NCBI GenBank assembly: GCA_025200525.1
Contig: CM045762.1
Span: 74,955,217 to 75,019,216, forward strand
Length of the DNA stretch: 64,000 nucleotides
Reading direction: 5' to 3'
Source of the DNA: Camellia lanceoleosa
Taxonomy: Eukaryota; Streptophyta; Magnoliopsida; Ericales; Theaceae
Numbering within the stretch: position 1 is the stretch's first letter; every line of letters starts with the position of its first letter. This document shows positions 20,029 to 31,059 of the stretch, one piece after another. Both the position numbers and the translations under genes were made by a program. The notes beneath the pieces were generated by a model. That model made no database searches. It was given only the letters and a program-made list of their open reading frames with translations, and had not been told where the DNA came from.

Positions 20029-21509
20029 TTATTTCAAGATCAATTCACCCCCAAGAGGTGACACTACACAAATAGGAGACGCTAACTGTGCTAATTCCAA
20101 CTCCAAAACAGATGCAAATGCAGCAGACACAAAGGAATGAGATGCACCCGTATCAATCAAAACATTAGCAACCAAGTTGCAAAACAAGAAGGTACCTCTC
20201 ACAACCGATGGAGCCGGTACCAGATCCTGCGCGGTAACAGCATACACGCACCCAGATGAGCTCTGATCCACCTGCTCACCCCTAGGAGCATACGATTGCT
20301 GCACAGATTGGGATGATGAAGCCCCCTGATTGGCCCTCGAGGCCTGACCCGACTGAACTGGTTGCTGACCCTGAGTCTGCCTCAAACCTGATGCACTAGG
20401 TATGCCTCCCAACTGCGGGCAATACCTCTTCATGTGCCCTGCTTGACCGCACTGAAAACAAGTGAGCGGCTAGCCTCTACCCTGACTCTGGCTCTGAGAT
20501 CAAGCCGAAGAAGATGCTGTTCTCTGCCCTCCTCCCCTCTGAGGACAAACTGGAGACTTGTGGCCCAGCTGGCCACACTTGTAACAAGTAATGTCTCCCT
20601 GGCTGCCTTTCCCCGAACTAGCACTCGGCACAGGAAAAGTGGATCTAGAAAAGCTACCCTGAGACTGCTGAGGTGTAAAACCTCTCTGCCTCTTGCCATC
20701 ACCCTGGCCATCTTGACTCCACTTGGAGCCCTTCTACCCTTCCTCCTCTTCCTGCATCATAATCTCCGTATGGGCTGCAGCACTAACCAGACGTCCATAA
20801 TCACGAACCATAGACCCAACAATTCTCAACTTGAGGCCGCGCCTCAATTTCTTCTCAAACTCAATGCAACGGCGTTCCTCGGAAGCCACCAACTTAGGTG
20901 CAAACCTGGACAAACTAGTGAATGCAGCCTCAAACTTCGACTCTTGAAGAACTTCATTGTTTAAGGTAGACAGAATCGGTCTCAGCTTCTCCCTGACTGC
21001 CGGAGAAAAAACCTCTCCTGGAAAGCATTCACAAAAGCCTCCCACGTAGCTCCTATGCGACCCTTAGTGAACTTCCACCACTGACCCGCATCTCCCTTCA
21101 GCTGGAACGATGCCAAGGTCACCTTCAACCCCTCATCTTCGATGCCAAGCATCTCAAAAGTCTTCGTTGTCTGTTCGAGCCATTCGTCTGCCTTAAGCGG
21201 CTCTTTAGGATCACCTAAAAATTCGTCCGGATTGGACCGGAAGAACTCCCTCTTCAGAAAAGAAGGTCCAGCATCTGCAACAACAACTTGGGCTGGGTCC
21301 GCAGCCCTCAGAATGCCCCTGAATTCCCTGAATGCCCCTGCTATCTCTCGGGCTAAAGCGCCCATAGCCTGCTGGCCTACTGGCTCGGCCACATTGGCCT
21401 GACCAACACCCTCCTGCACTGCCGGAATCTCCTGTACTACTGGGATCTCCTCTAGCACAGGCACTTCCTGCCTACCACGCCTACCGCATCCTCGTCCTCG
21501 TCCTGACAT
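20029..21509 (-). pseudogene. gag and protease of the chromodomain element
   Basis: Seen: likely start at 21509 (MSGRGRG), followed by capsid-type motifs FLGDPKEPLKADEWL and QLKGDAGQWWKF. A frameshift near 21005-21045 moves gag to another frame (FAPKLVASEERRC). Two zinc knuckles, CYKCGQLGHKSPVC and CFQCGQAGHMKRYC, follow, then the protease site VLIDTGASHSF. In-frame stops occur near 20737, 20505 and 20473. Known: gag builds the particle and the knuckles bind RNA. The broken frame means particles would have to come from an intact relative. Confidence 0.85.
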
Positions 21510-21890
21510 GCTAATACAAGAAACCAAGACGTTAGCACATTAATAAATGTGCCGAAACTAAACATTCTCGTCCTAATGCATTGGACAACAATAATTCATT
21601 CCATGTAAGCACATAATCACATAAGCACCTACGAATTTCATTCCCGGATAATGATAGTCCCAAAGTGTTACTATAGTTCCGGTTGGAAGCAGCAGTGATC
21701 AAGTGCCTTTCCAACAAGACTACTAGAAACTCAAGGGTCCAATCAACATCCCAGAAACTACGTTCCATACCCACATAATCACATAAACATGTTATCAAAT
21801 AAGCGGAAGACACTAAGTCTCTATCAAACGAGACGAACCCAATGTGATACTAATCACTTCCCACGTACCCAAAGTATTCAAACCCGGTAC

Positions 21891-21902
21891 GCTCTGATAC
21901 CA
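21891..21902 (-). promoter_or_regulatory. primer binding site, initiator tRNA-Met type
   Basis: Seen on the minus strand: TGGTATCAGAGC, three bases inside the 5' LTR end. It matches the 3' end of plant initiator tRNA-Met, the usual primer. Confidence 0.9.
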
Positions 21903-21905
21903 AGT

Positions 21906-23812
21906 TGTCACGCCCTCAAAATAAACCCATTATATAAATATCACTGACATGCAGTATTTAAAAGAAAACAATATATTACCCCATTCATCAGAGTATTACT
22001 AAATAAAAGCATTACATGTAACATCAAAGTAAATGCCCTACGGGCTTACATCTTTCCAAGCCAACACTTGGACACAAAAATATGAGTTCTAACTCAATTA
22101 CAAATTAAGCCCTTGGCTTGAATGTTTACATGCAATCTCAAATAAAATAGATAAACTAAAGACAAGTCTTCGAGTCCAAATCCTCCCAAGCTAAGTCCTT
22201 GGAGGCAGCTTATCACCTGAACCTGAAAATGATGTTCCCTTATAGGGTGAGCCACAGCCCAGTAGAAATATACTAAACCACATATAAGCATTGAATAAAG
22301 CAATAGCATTCAATAGATGGTTAACCAAGATACTCTACTAAATCAATAAATAGTCCGATGACACTAATGTCTAAGACTCGTTTCATTTTCCATTATTATC
22401 AATATGGCTCAGAACCTGGCCAAACATACAACAGTGAACTATCTATCATATTCACATTACTTCCAATATCAACAATACAAATGAGACTCAAGCTCATATC
22501 AAAACACTTCATACTTCCGTTTGATACACATTTTAGTGCTGTATCAACAACGTGTAAAAACACTTCAATATCAATAAGCACACATAATAGTGATGCTAAT
22601 GGAGTCCATCCCCTATCTCCTCCCAAACAAAATTCGGTTTAGAGGTCCATCCCCTATCTTCCCCTAAACCGTGGAGTACATCCCCTATCTTCTCCCACAC
22701 AATATGCAAATGCAATGCTCAATCAATATACGTATTTTCTGTATTAATTCAATAGTCAACATAAATGACTTAACCAATGTGATTAGGTTCAGTTTTTCCT
22801 AATCCACATGGAATATCTACAACAATCATAGCTATCCTCCACCGATAGCCCAAAACAGTTATTTCTAAACAAGAAATAAATATATCAACAAATGTAAATT
22901 CAACATTTTCATAGGCAAGTATTTAAACTACCCAATTACATCATTAAATCACTAATTTCCCCAATTTCATGAATTTACCCAATTTTACAGTCTTCCCTAA
23001 ATTAATTATACAAATTAATTTATTTCAACCCATAGGGTTTCTACCAAAATTACCCAACTACCCCCAACATATCAAAATACTAAAACTTAGAACAAAACGT
23101 ATAATATGGAGTAGGAAATCCCTACCTCGAAGCAAAGAACTCGAATGGAGAAGATAGAGATGATGATCCAAAATCCAAAGTGCTCCAAACCAAGAATTGT
23201 TCAGATTAAAACGAAACCCTCGACTCACTCTATCTTTTTAATAAAGGATCTAGGTTAGAAACTCACTCTAAGTAGATCAAACCTAAGAGAGAAGGTGTGT
23301 AGGGAGAGAGAGAAAACGGTTTTAGGGTTTTAGAATCAAGAGGGAGATGAAAAATGGTCCAGAAAGTCGGATCTCGCCCTTTTATAACCGTCGCCCCGCT
23401 CGAGCGGCACTCACAGACCCCCGCTCGAGCGGCCAAACCCCCGCTCGAGCGTCGGATGCATACTCTCAGCATTTTCGCATGCAGGCTCCCCGCTCGAGCG
23501 TCCAACTCCCCACTCGAGCAACACACACAGACTTCCGCTTGAGCGGCCAATCCTCCGCTCGAGCGTCCAACACAACACAGGAAATACTAAAAGGTTGTAT
23601 TCCCCGCTCGAGCGGCCAAACCCCCGCTCGAGCGGACAAGCAAAATTTTGGGCAACAGGGCTTGGTTCCTAAGCTCAACCAACCTGCTCCAAACACGCCC
23701 AACACATCCTAAAACTCAATCAAATAGACTTAAAGGATGACAATAACAAGGGAATCTACGGAACATAAGTCCGAATACAATAATCAAATGGGAAAAGACC
23801 GGGGTCGCTATA
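21906..23812 (-). repeat. 5' LTR of the chromodomain element, 1,907 bp
   Basis: Seen: its inner (3') edge on the minus strand is GGGCGTGACA. Its outer start reads TATAGCGACCCCGG, where TGTAGCGACC would be usual, so the terminal TG has changed to TA. It holds the full cluster of CTCGAG palindromes. It borders the GGCCA duplication. Confidence 0.9.
23396..23635. repeat. cluster of nine CCGCTCGAGCGG-type palindromes in the LTR
   Basis: Seen: nine sites in 240 bp. Four are exact 12-bp palindromes CCGCTCGAGCGG, three read CCGCTCGAGCGT, and two are decayed (CACTCGAGCA, CCGCTTGAGCGG). The spacing is irregular (18-60 bp). The left LTR keeps only the two innermost sites (near 16428 and 16453). The sites lie in the early part of the LTR, upstream of where the transcript should start. 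They may be protein binding sites, but that is inference. Confidence 0.9.
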
Positions 23813-23817
23813 GGCCA

Positions 23818-24640
23818 AGCCTGGCTAGCAGAATGTGAAAATTTTAGGCCTAGGCCTAGGCCTAGTCCAAGCCTAGGCCCATGAGTCTTTGACTAGTCAA
23901 CAGATTGTGCTCAGGCTAACCCACTCTATATTTGTAAACCCAAGCTCTACTCATGAGCTTACAAATATGGGCTTGGATCAGGCTTGGCCCGTTTTAACTT
24001 AATATGAACTTTTTTATTAAATTGAAAAGTAATTGAAAAAAATTCAAAAATTATAATATTATATTTTTAAAGGCATACTAACAATTATATTTACATATTT
24101 GACAATAAAAAAATTAAAATTGAACTTTATTTATTTAATTGAAGTACAAAATTACATTCATGGTGTCACTAAATAGAAAGTAAGAACGAGATGAATTGCA
24201 TCACTACAAGATAAATATATTCTAACTAGGTTGGTACATACAAACTTGTCAATCATTTGCAATCTTAACCCAAACAAACTATGTATACATTAGAGATTAA
24301 TAGAAAAAATAATATCATAAAAAGTAACAAAACTCTTAATGATAACAAAACTTAAATGGGCCATTGACATGGGCTTATGAGTTGAGCCCATGAATCAAGT
24401 CTTGAAAAGCCCATTGGACCGGGTAATGCACTAGGCAATGGGCCAATGGGCTGGTCTAGACTTGGGCTGGCCCATGGGTCATGGACTTTTGATGAGGCTT
24501 AGGTATATAATTGGGAGACTTATTTATAAGTCCTATTTCAGATACTTATGCTAAGTTAAGTCCTGTGTAATTTCTTATAGAATTTCAAGTCCTATTTAGA
24601 TTGGAATATATTCCACAAGATCCTATGAGTAAAACCTAGT
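23818..24640. other. AT-rich intergenic DNA with GGCC/CCTAGG-rich ends, no gene
   Basis: Seen: AGGCCTAGGCCTAGGCCTAG near 23851 and several GGGCCA/TGGGCTTG motifs near 23960 and 24355-24480. They suggest an old non-autonomous transposon into which the chromodomain element inserted (the flank at 14924-14935 has the same GGCAATGGGCCA as 24434-24445). I cannot define its ends. Confidence 0.4.
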
Positions 24641-24832
24641 AAGTTTGCGAAACGTAACGTGGCACGTTACTTTACGCTTATGTAGGTGTCACGTTACGTT
24701 ATGTTTATGTAGGTGTCACATCACGTTACGTTTATGTAGGTATCATGTCACGTTACGTCTATGTAATGTCCCATCTGATATGGTCACATTACGTTACGTT
24801 TATGTAGGTGTCACGTTACGTTTCACAAACTT
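24641..24832. mobile_element. inverted-repeat MITE-like element, 192 bp
   Basis: Seen: the left arm AAGTTTGCGAAACGTAACGTG faces the right arm CACGTTACGTTTCACAAACTT, with only one mismatch. The interior has about four copies of a unit containing ACGTTACGTTTATGTAGGTGTC. No protein is credible. The superfamily is unknown. Confidence 0.72.
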
Positions 24833-24966
24833 AATCTATGGTCACATTCAATAACCATATATAGGAAATTGAATATTACCATAGATAATATCTACGTGAA
24901 TGTGAATTTCAAAATACACGAACAAGTAACATTTTCACATTCAATTTAAAAAATCAAAAACCTAGT

Positions 24967-25036
24967 AAGTTTGTGAAACGTAACGTGACACGTTATGTTA
25001 CGTTTATGTAGGTGTCACGTTACATTTCACAAACTT
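24967..25036. mobile_element. shorter copy of the same inverted-repeat element, 70 bp
   Basis: Seen: the arms AAGTTTGTGAAACGTAACGTG and TGTCACGTTACATTTCACAAA enclose a single ACGTTTATGTAGG unit. The flanks AACCTAG (left) and AATCTATGG (right) match those of the 192-bp copy, so a wider segment is duplicated. Confidence 0.72.
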
Positions 25037-26890
25037 AATCTATGGTAACATTCAATTTTCTATATATGGTTTTACTATTATTTATGATATTAACAACTAA
25101 TATTGAGGGTAAATGTGTCAACAAACTTCACAAAGGACTTATGGGAACATAAATCTTTTAGTAGGACCATATGTAACATAAGTCTCCTTAATAGAACTTA
25201 TAAATAATTTTCCCTATATAATTAGACAATTAAATTTAAAACAATTCCAAAATCACTTGTCACAATTATAATTTTATCCTTTCACATCAATTATAATTTT
25301 ATCCTTTGGTCACGTATTTTACATCACAAAAAGATTGTACTGTGGCCTTACCAAAAAATTAGGAATAATTAACCATTTAGTGTAAGTTTTTAAAAATAAT
25401 TTCAAATCAATGGAAATTTTATGAGCATTAATAATTAAAGTTTTAAATTTTTTTCATAAAATTGTAAGTCTTTGGTAAAAACATTACCCAATTGTAATTT
25501 TTCAAAAAATTATCATATGGCTCCAAAACACCACATGGCCGTGTGATTTGTTCACAATTTTTTTCTTATTTTTCTAATTAGGTAAGTATATAATTCTTAT
25601 TATTGGTCGGTTACATAGCTAACATGGTATTTTGAGAAGAAACGATAATTAATGGTGGTTTACGACTTTGATGAAACCCCCCCCCCTTTTTTTGTGTGTG
25701 TGTAGGTAATAAATACATTTACTTAAAATATGAATTGTTTCTTGTGATTCTAAAAATTATAAATATTCTTGTCATAATTTTTTATTTAACAAAATTAATA
25801 GAAAAAATAAAATTTCTAACTTTTTTTATGAAATAATAAAATTATAATTGAAATATATACATGACATTATTAAAATTGTTAATTAAATAATAATTTAAAA
25901 ATAAAAGATGTCATTGATTATACAATCAAAAATTTGAAAGGATGTGATGTAATTTCAATAACATTTAGTGGTTGGCAACAAGGTTGCCGACTAAGGAACA
26001 ACTCATATTTTAAGCAAATTTCAAGAGTGTAGTGGAGTAATTATATTTCTATACACCATTTACTCTCTATGCTCATAATTTCTTAGTGCACAAATTTATC
26101 TTTTGTTTTACTCCTTCTACACACTAAATGTTCCAAAGATACCCTAAGACATAATGTATGTACACATCAATACAAAAATTCAACACATTATGTACACATA
26201 CCACACAAAACATACAAACCCACGCCACACCCCTAAACGTAAATTTAAATTGTACTTTCCGACACTTTCCGACAATACTTCCACATTGTTTAACTATTTT
26301 TGTTATTCATTTTGTATTGACTGAGGAAGAGAAGGAAAATTGTTAATACTAGTTATCCGAATAAATTTAAAAAATTCAGCAATCAACAACCAAACAAAAT
26401 AACAAATTTCGGTTTGTTATTTCTCAATAAATATAAATTTTCAACAAATAACTACTAAACCATAGAAAAACTTTCTTTAACTATACTTCTAAATTAAATT
26501 TATGTTTTTGAATCCGTATTTTCGAATCATTTATATAGTTTCAGTTTTGTAGTTTTGAACTATTTACATATTTTCGGTTATATATTTTTGAATGAGATTT
26601 TAATTTTTTTTCATACCCTCTATTTACATATTTTCGGTCTGATGTGTTTATTTTTTGAAAAGATATGTACTAAAAAATTTCATGTTCAAAAGATATCTAC
26701 TGAGAAAATCTAGTTTTGAAGGTTTGGCATGGGTATTGATATCTATATTGATCATTTTGTTTAATGGTAAAATTGTATTAAAAAAAAAATTTTAATTCAA
26801 TGTGTGTGAAAATAGAATTACCCTAATTGGGCCTTTGTTTTAAGTAGATAGCCCTAATGTAAATAATACTAAAACGGCAAGCAAACGCAC
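25037..26890. other. AT-rich intergenic DNA upstream of the F-box gene, no gene seen
   Basis: Seen: only short AT-rich ORFs, a C11 run at 25678-25688 and a TGTG run after it. It may contain the promoter of the F-box gene, but I cannot point to one. Confidence 0.6.
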
Positions 26891-26939
26891 AACTCAAACC
26901 TTCAATTGTTCAATTCATGTGCAAATCTAGTTTCTCTTT

Positions 26940-27231
26940 TGTTTTTATAGATTTGGATTGAAGGCTTGTACAGAGAAATCAAGTTCTTTAGAGTTGACGA
27001 GTAATATTATTATACAATTTTAAAGGGAAAAAATCATCAATTTGCAGAACAAAGAAGATCTGAGTCATTGGGGAGCAAGGTATTATTCCACTCTTTTACT
27101 TACTCTTTCTTTCATTATTACTATATTCAGATATTAATCTATCAAGCAAAATTTGCTTTGCATTTTATTTTAACTGTGAGATTATTATTATTATTATTAT
27201 CATTATTATTATTATTATTTGGTTATGTTAG
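26940..27231 (+). other. 5' leader exon and leader intron of the F-box gene (candidate)
   Basis: Seen: GGGGAGCAAG|GTATTATT (donor at 27080) and TGGTTATGTTAG|GTTTTC (acceptor ending at 27231), followed 14 bases later by the ATG of the F-box frame. The intron contains an (ATT)n run at about 27180-27220. The start of the leader exon is unknown. Confidence 0.5.
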
Positions 27232-27245
27232 GTTTTCAATTGGGC

Positions 27246-28243
27246 ATGGAACCACAATTGAAAAAGACCAACTACAAGTTTGATCGGTTAAGTAATCTTC
27301 CAGACAACATAATTTATGACATCTTTTCATTGCTTCATATGACAGACATTTCATGTGTGTGTGCACATTGTCAAGGAGGCTAAGACAGCTTTGCTTCTCT
27401 ATGCCTTGCTTGAATATATCTTTGGAATCATCCTTGAATTTAAAGACATTCTGGGGCGTAAAACCAATCAAGGAACAGGAATTAGACAGTGTTACCTGAT
27501 TTGTCGAGAGATTCTTGCATCTTCGCAATGGGGCAAACTTATTCCGCCTTCGTATTGATTACCCATTCTTTTACCGCAACCTCAACTATGACATGGATTA
27601 TCGTATAGTGACATGGATATATAACGCAACCATGTGTCGTGTTCAAGAGCTTGATCTTGACATTGCCTTGAAAAATACATTTTGCTTGCCTCTTTGTGCC
27701 TTGAACTGCTCATCGTTGCGGGTTCTAAAACTGAACTTGAATTGGGGTAATCTCAAGTTGCCCAATGTAGAGTTCTACTCACTGCAGAAGTTGTCGTTGA
27801 TCAAGTTCAGAGTTGTTAATCCATTGCTCGGAGAGTGGATTTCATCGTACTGTAAGGCCCTTGCAAATTTAAGCCTCAAGGTGTTTTATGGGATGAGCAA
27901 TCTCAATATATTACAAGCTCTTCTCTTCAAGATATGAAAATTACTTTTCATCATGAGGTTTGAGATGTCAAGATTTCTGCTGTGAAACTGCAGACTTTGT
28001 TTGTAGGAGGACGAATGGGGTATGGAGGAGGTTTTCGGACTGGCAAATCGTTCATAATTTTGCACCCAATCTTCAAGAGTTTAAGTATGTGGGAGACCTT
28101 GTATATATCTCTTGTAAAGGGGAATTCAAGTCTCTGGAAATTGCCAGTGTTATTGTCTCAGATTATCCTCTTGTAAAGGCCATGATTGACCGCTTTATAA
28201 AGTTCTTTTGCCCTAAGCAAAGCAAGAAAAATGGAATTAAGTG
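27246..28243 (+). pseudogene. F-box/LRR gene, first coding exon (decayed)
   Basis: Seen: from ATG 27246 the frame gives a canonical F-box beginning (RLSNLPDNIIYDIFSLLHMTDIS). It then shifts frame at a TGTGTGTGTG run near 27350 and continues as LSRRLRQLCFSMPCL. Leucine-rich repeats follow (RVQELDLDIA, LRVLKLNLNWGNLKLP), with further shifts near 27935 and 28070, then APNLQEFKYVGDL. Known: F-box/LRR/FBD proteins are substrate receptors of SCF ubiquitin ligases, and the F-box binds SKP1. The remaining exons would be at 38.3 and 44.1 kb. At least three frame breaks make it a pseudogene unless the assembly is wrong. The start is chosen because the F-box follows directly. Confidence 0.8.
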
Positions 28244-28662
28244 ACAGGTTTATTAAGGTATTCAATGGCATGCTTCTTTCACAATTTTTAAATTTTTTAA
28301 TATGTTGTTCTTGTACCTACCTTTGCTTCTTTCTTTCTTCTCCTATTTTATCTAGTTTATAATTGAACTTCTTTCACAGTCGGATGGTCTTATTTGGTAA
28401 TTTTTTACATACACACGATTGTTTTTAATAATTATTACTTTGATCTTCTAAGCCTATGCGCACAAATCATTCAAGACTGATAATCATAAACACGTCATTT
28501 TATTATATTTGTCATATGTTACCAAAATCATACATGTGCATTTTTTTGATAATATCAATTTCAATGGCTAGGATATCCAATTTCATCTAATTTTTTTCAT
28601 TATTGATTTACAGTTCGACCCATATTTGACATGAAGAAAAGTCCAGTCTTTTTGTATATTAC

Positions 28663-28737
28663 TTTTTTTTTTTTTTTTGACCAGCTAAACGAAACAACTT
28701 TATTGACGGAACATAAAGCATTACAATATAACTATAT
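28663..28737 (-). mobile_element. LINE 3'-end stub (poly(T) plus about 60 bp)
   Basis: Seen: T16, then GACCAGCTAAACG and ACTTTATTGACGGAACATAAAG. The layout matches the tail of the large LINE at 31116 (poly(T), GATCAGC, CACTTTATTGATGAG). It is a strongly 5'-truncated minus-strand insertion. Confidence 0.6.
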
Positions 28738-29165
28738 GATCCTGCAAAAAAATTCACTTATAGCAGCGGCCAAAACTGTCGCTAAAAGCAAGAAAAAGTG
28801 TCGCTAAAAACTATAATACTTTTACCTGCGGTTGCAATAGCGGCAACCAAACCGCCACAATAGCCCCGTCAGCATAGCCTTATAGTGACGTTTTTGTGAA
28901 ACGCTGGTATAATTTTTTTTATTGCGACAGTTGCTGTAGCGATGGTTATAAATGTCACTATAGCTTAAATTTAACCATTACATGGTAACTTTATAGCGAC
29001 AAGTTAACTGCTACTATATCCTTCGCTTTTGCGACGCTTTGCAAACCGCTTCTATATTTTGACTCTATTCCATCAGTTTTATACTGTCGCTATAGCCATA
29101 GATTTTTTTTGAATTTTATTTGCAGCGACGGTTATTAACCACGATTATATGCTATGTTTACTATG
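28738..29165. repeat. non-coding repeat rich in GTCGCTA / GCGACAG motifs
   Basis: Seen: motifs such as TGTCGCTAAAA, GCGACAGTTGCTGTAGCGA and ACTGTCGCTATAG recur in both orientations. It is similar in style to 13400-13725. It is probably a non-autonomous DNA transposon, but no clear ends were found. Confidence 0.5.
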
Positions 29166-29666
29166 CAATTACCAATAATATATAGCTTGAAATTTTCAAT
29201 GGTTTGATAATCATTAATTGTTGTCCCTCATTTATCCCTACTCACATTAAATATCTATAAAAGCACTATTTTATTCTAATAGCTCAATACTCAATAATTG
29301 TAAAAGATAAAATAGTTTGCATTTTCATAATCTCAAAATATCCAAAACACCTTAATTAAAAGGTTCATTACATAAGCTTGTCATACCAAAATAGATCAAA
29401 TATTTCTAGCAAACTAATAGCCACACCATAATCTAGAAGGTACATATAAACTTGTCACATGACAATAGTACTCAAAAATATTACTCATGATGCCATTTTA
29501 TAAAGACCTCCATAAAAAATGTTCAAATCGAGAAATGACGTCCATTGTTTGATGCTTTCATATTGTCTTATTTCCTGCAATAAAAATAATTGAATGAGCA
29601 TAAGTATCATTTTCAATTTTAAAATCTGTAAAGAAAATTTAGACTACAAAAAATTCTAGACAAGTC

Positions 29667-30175
29667 TTTTTTTTTTTTTTTTTTTTTTGGTAAGTATGCA
29701 GTTTACATATCAAAAAATAAAGATTATAATGAAGTTGAAGATCATATTTGCATATTATTTTTTATCAGCCAAATAGAGCACTCTTTATTATAGATAAAGG
29801 AGAAATATAACAACCAACAAGGAAGAGAGAGATTGCATCATAGCGAACCTAACTCATCCTAACTAGGTTGGCACAAGGAGGACTGCAAAATCACGTGCAA
29901 GCACAATCAAGAGAAACAAAAGGGTTGGCAAGAGATACCAACCACAACAAAAGGGAGGAAATATAAAGATACAAAGAAATTACACACCACCTTTATCACT
30001 CCATATATTCCAAGTTCACTCTAAACACACCAAACCCAACACCACCTAAGCTTCCATAAAGCATCACAAAGCCAAACAAACAAAGTAGCAATGAAACCCA
30101 CTCCATACCAGCCAAAAAAATCTGCATTATGATGAAACCCACCCCTCTCTGTTTTCTTCCTATGTTTTCTGTTTT
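29667..30175 (-). mobile_element. degraded LINE 3' end
   Basis: Seen: T22 at 29667-29688. Then at 29757 a second poly(T) runs into ATCAGCCAAATAGAGCACTC and, farther on, AACTAGGTTGGCACAAGGAGG. The latter matches AACTAGATTGGCACCAAGGA in the LINE at 31230. It is probably two truncated insertions. The outer limit is uncertain. Confidence 0.55.
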
Positions 30176-31059
30176 CTTTTAAACCCAACAAAAAAAAACT
30201 CTACATTAGTTCTTGGTGCTGTTCTTTAAGCACTGTAAGTTGATCTCTAAGATTAGATATGCTTGAACACATCTAAAAGGCTTAGAACATGTAAACAAGC
30301 AACTAACAGGTTGACATTTTGACTGAATCGACCAATAAAAGCCAAACATTAGTAGTAGCCACCAAATCAAGCAACCACTAGCAACATCCAAGGGTCTATT
30401 TTTAATTGTATATTACAGTTTGATACGTTACTGATATTCAAATTTGTTCGATTGCCCTGGTTTGTTTAGTATTTTTACGGATGCCAATAAAGGAAGCACA
30501 GTAGAGAAGTCAATCTATCAAATCCCAATTTTGTCCAAACTGACTAACAATTTATTGGTAAAGAAGTCACTAACAGTGGTTCTAAATTTTGTGTCAATGT
30601 ATGTGTATTGTAATGATGACTTACCCCGATTAGAAGGTTGCATTTCATGACTCCCAAAAGAGGATCTTTGATGTGTTTGTGGAGAAGCCTGATCCGGAAT
30701 GCCACTAGATCCATTTGTCGTCTAATTTATACAATAAAATTTACTTAAGTATGCATAAATATAGAAAAGGATAACATATGATAAATACATCATATAAAAT
30801 TACAAAACAAAAATGCAGTTAGGTTCACAGATTTCACAGATTTTAGTTCCTGTTTGAAATTGAATCAAACCATTTCTATATATACACATATATAGACATT
30901 TAGTCTGGACACTGCAAACTCATTTACCCAAAAGTTGCAGCTCTTTTTAGGGATTGTATTTTCAAACACAAAAGACAACGAGAACTTCGAAAACATTCAC
31001 CTTTGGGAATCAAACACAAAAAACAATGAGAACTTTGAAAACATTCATCCTTGGGAATC
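30176..31059. other. intronic DNA of the F-box gene, no gene recognised
   Basis: Seen: a possible minus-strand coding-like stretch at about 30640-30725 (reads SSGIPDQASPQTHQRSSFG) without homology I recognise. It could be an exon scrap of a DNA transposon. The rest is AT-rich. Confidence 0.35.

Larger units (their letters stand above)
14936..23812 (-). mobile_element. Ty3/gypsy retrotransposon, chromodomain type (Tekay/Del-like), full insertion
   Basis: Seen: 8.9 kb with LTR sequence at both ends, target duplication GGCCA (14931-14935 and 23813-23817), and a tRNA-Met primer site next to the right LTR on the minus strand. The gene order on the minus strand is gag, protease, RT, RNase H, integrase and chromodomain-like tail. 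The left (3') LTR lacks 373 bp of its start. The two LTRs differ at only about a dozen of 1,535 shared positions, so the insertion is young. Known: in chromoviruses the integrase tail guides insertion to chromatin. The element has several stops and frameshifts and is not autonomous. Confidence 0.93.

Noticed and set aside
16985..20964. Plus-strand ORFs inside the chromodomain element
   Set aside because: They are shadows of the gag-pol genes on the minus strand, with no recognisable domains.
24645..24854. 69-codon ORF with repeated CRCHVTLRL-like motif
   Set aside because: It is a by-product of the ACGTTACGTTTATGTAGG repeats in a MITE.
27223..27528. Minus-strand ORF of 101 codons over the F-box exon
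   Set aside because: It is a shadow. The plus strand shows F-box and LRR motifs.
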